The notes under the pieces are model-generated. The model worked only from the letters and a program-made list of their open reading frames with translations, was not told where the DNA came from and did not search any database. From positions 248,001 through 312,000 of the forward strand of contig NZ_BMPB01000006.1 of NCBI RefSeq assembly GCF_014647375.1: a stretch of 64,000 bases of DNA. Direction: 5' to 3'. The stretch's first letter is position 1; the number at the start of each line of letters is the position of its first letter. The DNA comes from Parabacteroides faecis (GTDB lineage Bacteria > Bacteroidota > Bacteroidia > Bacteroidales > Tannerellaceae). A program made the translations under genes and the position numbers. Of this stretch, positions 60,385-64,000 are shown piece by piece.

Positions 60385-61428
60385 ATGAGATCTTTTATGA
60401 AATACTGTATTCTGTTTATCTTGTTATCGACACTATTCCCTTCTTGTGTTAAGTATGTCGACCTGGAACATTTGCGTCCGGAATCCAAGCTGGTCCTGAA
60501 CAGCGTGGTGCAGACCGGTTATCCTCTCACTGCCACGGTTACACGTACCTGGTTTTATACAGATAATAATCCGAACGTGACTATTAAAGATGCAAAGGTC
60601 AGCCTGTATGTAAACGGACAGTATCTTGAAGATATGCTATGGTATGGGGGGATAAGTGAATATAATTCAATCGGTTATTATTTTTCGGATTATGTTCCTT
60701 CCGAGGGTGATAAGGTGCGTCTTGAGGTTAGGAAAGAGGGGTTTAAGGAGGTGTCGGCTGAATGCGAATTACCGGTTAAACCTGAACTCCTGAAAGTCGA
60801 AATCGTATCGGAAAGGTCGAATGACGACTTATATGGTTCCAGTTATAATTACCGGACTATTTGTAAGACAACATTCAAAGATGATCCGGAAGAGGGCGAT
60901 TGCTATTTGGTGCGTGTTGCACGTGGTTCGCCTGAAAGAGAGTATGATTTTGAAAAAGAGGAGTGGGGGTATCCCGGAACATATAGTTGGAGAGAAATTT
61001 CAGTAGATTATGTTTATGAACCTGTTTTCAAGGATAAAATAACGATATTAGATGAATTGTTCGGTAATGCGGATTGGCTGTCCGGATACAACGGACGACC
61101 TTTTTCCGATGAATTGATCAATGGTATGGAGTATTCATTGAAGTTAGGTATCGGCCATAGCGATTATCCCTCTTCCCAGTCTCCGGATAAAGATTCGGAC
61201 AATACTCCTCCTTCTTATATGAAAGTTTATTTATATACCCTTTCGAAACCTTATTATCAATATCTGATGGCATTGGCGGAGTTGGATGATCATTCTGTGA
61301 ATAACGATCTGATGGATGCCGGATTAGCCGAACCTGTGCGTGTTACCAGTAACATTATAGGCGGAAGCGGAATATTGGGTGCTGCCAGTGTGGATACTAT
61401 TACTGTGGAAATTCCATACGGATTGTGA
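60385..61428 (+). CDS. DUF4249 lipoprotein (partner of tandem copy 1)
   Basis: A 347-residue lipoprotein (lipobox LLSTLFPSCVKY, Cys near 23) of the DUF4249 family: LVLNSVVQTGYPLTATVTRT near 39-58, AKVSLYVNGQYL near 71-82 and GDKVRLEVRKEGF near 110-122. Partner of the preceding TonB receptor. The ATG at 60397 (MKYCILF) is an equally good start. The ECF-type promoter for the next unit lies about 70 bases downstream. Confidence 0.87.
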   Translation: MRSFMKYCILFILLSTLFPSCVKYVDLEHLRPESKLVLNSVVQTGYPLTATVTRTWFYTDNNPNVTIKDAKVSLYVNGQYLEDMLWYGGISEYNSIGYYFSDYVPSEGDKVRLEVRKEGFKEVSAECELPVKPELLKVEIVSERSNDDLYGSSYNYRTICKTTFKDDPEEGDCYLVRVARGSPEREYDFEKEEWGYPGTYSWREISVDYVYEPVFKDKITILDELFGNADWLSGYNGRPFSDELINGMEYSLKLGIGHSDYPSSQSPDKDSDNTPPSYMKVYLYTLSKPYYQYLMALAELDDHSVNNDLMDAGLAEPVRVTSNIIGGSGILGAASVDTITVEIPYGL

Positions 61429-61480
61429 TCTTTCACTTTCCTGCAGGAGAATAAATGTAAAATATGTTTCTTCATTTTAT

Positions 61481-61526
61481 TATTTTTGTCTGGCCCGATA
61501 GGGGTATTTAAAAAAAATATGTCTAG
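61481..61526 (+). promoter_or_regulatory. ECF-type promoter TAGGGG-N16-GTCTAG before the third receptor
   Basis: TATTTTTG (61481-61488), TAGGGGTATTT from 61499, GTCTAG at 61521-61526. Blocks, order and spacing match the site at 57543-57588. Confidence 0.6.
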
Positions 61527-61551
61527 TAAATAGATATCAACAAATAACAAG

Positions 61552-64000
61552 ATGGAGAAAGTATACCCTGCAAAGCAGTTTGCCCGTGTTACCTTGGTAG
61601 TAATGATGATGATTTTTAGTTTGTCCGGCCTTCAGGCACAGACAAGCAGAGTGGATGAAACACGGAAGGTTACGTTGAATATGCAAAAAGCATCTGTCCG
61701 GGAGATCCTGGATGAGATACAGAAACAGACCGGAGTAACCTTTTCCTACGAATCATCTTTGTTGAGTGGACTTCCGAAAACTACGTTCCGTGCGGATGAT
61801 GAAGCACTGGAGGATTGTCTGACACGTTTGTTTGTCAATCTCCCGGTTGTGTACAAGATGACAGGAAAGATAGTTGTTCTGAAGCGTAAACCCAAGCAGG
61901 TAACGGTCAGTGGTTTTGTGCGCGACAAACGGTCCGCCGAATCCCTGATCGGGGCCTCGGTTTATGAAGCTCATAGCCGTGTGGGAACGGCATCCAATAA
62001 TTTCGGTTTTTTCAGTCTGACACTGCCGGGAGGGGATATTACGGTCCGTGCCTCTTATATCGGTTATACCAGTCGGCTGTATAATTTTACTGATCTTGAC
62101 CGTGATACGGTATTGACAATAGAGTTGGATCCTTCAGCATTCTTGCAAGAGGTGGTTGTGACCGGGCAAAGTACCAGTAAACAATCTGTATTAAGTACCC
62201 AGATGGGGGCGTTGGAAATTAATCAGCAGACAATTCGCTCTACGCCTGTAATGTTCGGAGAGGCGGATATTATCAAGACATTGCAGTTGACACCGGGTGT
62301 GTCGTCCGGAACAGAAGGTACGGCAGGCATGTATGTTCGTGGCGGTAATGTGGATGAGAATTTATTCCTGATCGATGGTAATCCTGTGTATCAAATCAAT
62401 CATATCGGCGGAATTTTTTCGGCTTTCAATCCGGAGGCTATCAGTGGAATGGATTTTTTCAAATCCGGTTTTCCTTCACGTTATGGAGGTCGGCTTTCCT
62501 CGGTGGTAGATGTGCACATGAAAGAAGGGAATATGAAAGAGTATCATGGGAGCGCTACGCTAGGTCTGATATCCGGTAATTTGAATTTCGAAGGACCAAT
62601 AGTAAAAGACCGTACCTCTTTTAATATATCTCTGCGTCGTACCTGGCTTGATGTACTGTCGGCTCCGGCTCTTGCCATAGCTAACAAGATTACGAAGAAA
62701 GATGGAACCCGTACCCGTGCACGTTATGCCTTTCATGACCTAAATCTGAAATTGAATCATATATTTAACGATCGTAGTCGTCTGTATTTCAGTTTGTATA
62801 ATGGAAATGACGTACTAAAAGGAGGATCAACCGATTTCCCTTCTAAACATGAAGCGGACAATGATTATAATTATGATACGGATGTTTCTTTACGTTGGGG
62901 AAATATTATGGCAACTACTGGCTGGACCTATGTATTCAATAACCGTTTGTTTGGAAAATTTTCTGGTGTCTTTACCCGCTATCATTCCAAATTGAGGAGT
63001 ACAGAACATGATATCGAAGGTCAAGAAGGAGAGAGTGACTATTATGAAAGATTCAGTGAAAGCTCTACGAATACCGGTATTATGGATCTGGGGGTACGTA
63101 CTTCGTTCGACTATCTTCCGGTTTCTTCGCATCATATCCGTTTCGGTGGAGATTATTTGGTGCATCGTTTCCGGCCGGAATATAACCATTCTTCAGCTTT
63201 TGATAAAAGCCAGGATTTTATATCAGAAATCAATAAGGAATATGCCAACGATCTGTTGTGGGGACATGAGGCCGGTGTGTTTGCTGAAGATGACTGGAGT
63301 TTATCTCCTTCCGTTCGTGTCAATGCAGGGTTGCGTTTAAGTTTGTTCAATGTGCAGGGAAAGACTTATACCGGACTTGAACCTCGTGTATCTTTTCGCT
63401 GGTTACTGGATGAAAATTTAAGTTTCAAAGCCTCTTATTCACGCATGAATCAGTATGTACACCTGATTAGCAACAGTTTTATCAGTTTGCCTACCGATGC
63501 GTGGATGCCGGTGACACGTAAGTTGAAGCCGTTGCTCAGTGATCAGGTCTCTGCCGGTTTTTATTATGATCTTAATAAGACTTATAGTTTCTCTGTTGAA
63601 GGATATTATAAGACAATGGAAAACTTACTGGAATATCGTGATGGTCATACATTTACCCCATCTTATTTGAATTGGGAAAATAAACTGACTGCAGGAGAAG
63701 GGCGTTCTTATGGTGCCGAGTTTATGGTACGCAAAGAATCCGGGCGCACAACGGGATGGATCGGTTATGGCCTTTCCTGGGCCGACCGCCAGTTCGATGA
63801 GCTGAATCTGGGTAAACGTTTCCCGGCTCGTTTTGATAACCGACATAAACTGAATATTGTAGTAATGCATAAGATATCCCCGAAAGTAGAGATATCCGCT
63901 GCCTGGTCGTATGCTTCGGGTAATCATGTAACCTTGTCTCTTGAGAATTATTTGGAAAACGGTTCTCCGAATTATGTACATGGTGATGGGTATGAATTGC
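61552..64000 (+). CDS. TonB-dependent receptor with STN domain (tandem copy 2, runs off the window)
   Basis: The first 816 codons are present and open to the window end. It begins MEKVYPAKQFARVTL with a signal, then an STN domain (KASVREILDEIQKQTGV), a carboxypeptidase-regulatory-like domain (VSGFVRDKRSAESLIGASVY, identical to copy 1 in this stretch), a plug (FGEADIIKTLQLTPGVSSG, YVRGGNVDENLFLIDGNPVY) and most of the barrel. It is clearly a tandem duplicate of the gene at 57613, with its own copy of the promoter. A DUF4249 partner probably follows beyond the window. Confidence 0.93.
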   Translation, partial: MEKVYPAKQFARVTLVVMMMIFSLSGLQAQTSRVDETRKVTLNMQKASVREILDEIQKQTGVTFSYESSLLSGLPKTTFRADDEALEDCLTRLFVNLPVVYKMTGKIVVLKRKPKQVTVSGFVRDKRSAESLIGASVYEAHSRVGTASNNFGFFSLTLPGGDITVRASYIGYTSRLYNFTDLDRDTVLTIELDPSAFLQEVVVTGQSTSKQSVLSTQMGALEINQQTIRSTPVMFGEADIIKTLQLTPGVSSGTEGTAGMYVRGGNVDENLFLIDGNPVYQINHIGGIFSAFNPEAISGMDFFKSGFPSRYGGRLSSVVDVHMKEGNMKEYHGSATLGLISGNLNFEGPIVKDRTSFNISLRRTWLDVLSAPALAIANKITKKDGTRTRARYAFHDLNLKLNHIFNDRSRLYFSLYNGNDVLKGGSTDFPSKHEADNDYNYDTDVSLRWGNIMATTGWTYVFNNRLFGKFSGVFTRYHSKLRSTEHDIEGQEGESDYYERFSESSTNTGIMDLGVRTSFDYLPVSSHHIRFGGDYLVHRFRPEYNHSSAFDKSQDFISEINKEYANDLLWGHEAGVFAEDDWSLSPSVRVNAGLRLSLFNVQGKTYTGLEPRVSFRWLLDENLSFKASYSRMNQYVHLISNSFISLPTDAWMPVTRKLKPLLSDQVSAGFYYDLNKTYSFSVEGYYKTMENLLEYRDGHTFTPSYLNWENKLTAGEGRSYGAEFMVRKESGRTTGWIGYGLSWADRQFDELNLGKRFPARFDNRHKLNIVVMHKISPKVEISAAWSYASGNHVTLSLENYLENGSPNYVHGDGYEL

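Noticed and set aside
1-64000. tRNA, rRNA or known riboswitch
   Set aside because: No cloverleaf, ribosomal RNA stretch or riboswitch core was recognised by eye in the intergenic regions; a covariance-model search was not possible here.

Overview
The window is chromosomal DNA of a gut Bacteroidales bacterium, most likely Parabacteroides (genus is inference). Support comes from SusC/SusD pairs, ECF sigma/FecR pairs, NVEALA peptides, 6-bladed propeller lipoproteins, DUF4249 lipoproteins and promoters of the Bacteroides type (TAnnTTTG at -7). No rRNA, tRNA, CRISPR array or intact insertion sequence was seen.

Layout. 1-2.6 kb: the start of carB on the minus strand, behind a leader with a 34-codon ORF and a terminator-like hairpin, then a Wzy_C/TPR membrane protein. 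2.7-11.8 kb: a minus-strand efflux operon (adaptor, RND pump, TolC-like channel, second RND pump) with a palindromic operator at its promoter. 11.8-22.7 kb: a second Wzy_C/TPR protein, then a module of three NVEALA peptides, two thioredoxin/DUF1573 lipoproteins, two propeller lipoproteins, a signal peptidase I and a transglutaminase-like lipoprotein. A divergent membrane-spanning winged-helix regulator sits at the head of this module. 23-32.4 kb: an AAA ATPase with twin operators, further propeller lipoproteins and a GH110 galactosidase. 32.4-33.7 kb: a potassium channel and two small membrane proteins. 33.9-48.9 kb: a polysaccharide utilisation locus (sigma, FecR, SusC, SusD, two serine-type sulfatases, GH29 and GH95 fucosidases). 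With GH110 nearby this suggests fucosylated, sulfated, blood-group-bearing host glycans as substrate. 48.9-50.5 kb: trpS and an orphan nucleotidyltransferase. 50.6-64 kb: a second sigma/FecR system with a beta-barrel protein and three TonB-receptor units, two with DUF4249 partners in full and the third running off the end. A cold-shock-domain gene pair is inserted among them.

The most novel-looking part is the NVEALA module (about 11.8-22.7 kb). Two of its peptides have six cysteines in identical register. It has its own processing-type enzymes and a one-component transmembrane regulator, and the divergent promoter carries 11-bp-phased direct repeats. Other signals worth testing are a shared ECF-type promoter motif before three TonB-receptor transcription units, a four-unit 21-bp-phased palindrome array at 47.3 kb, a Pho-box-like triple repeat at 28.16 kb, one operator sequence shared by the efflux operon and a propeller operon, and the carB leader.
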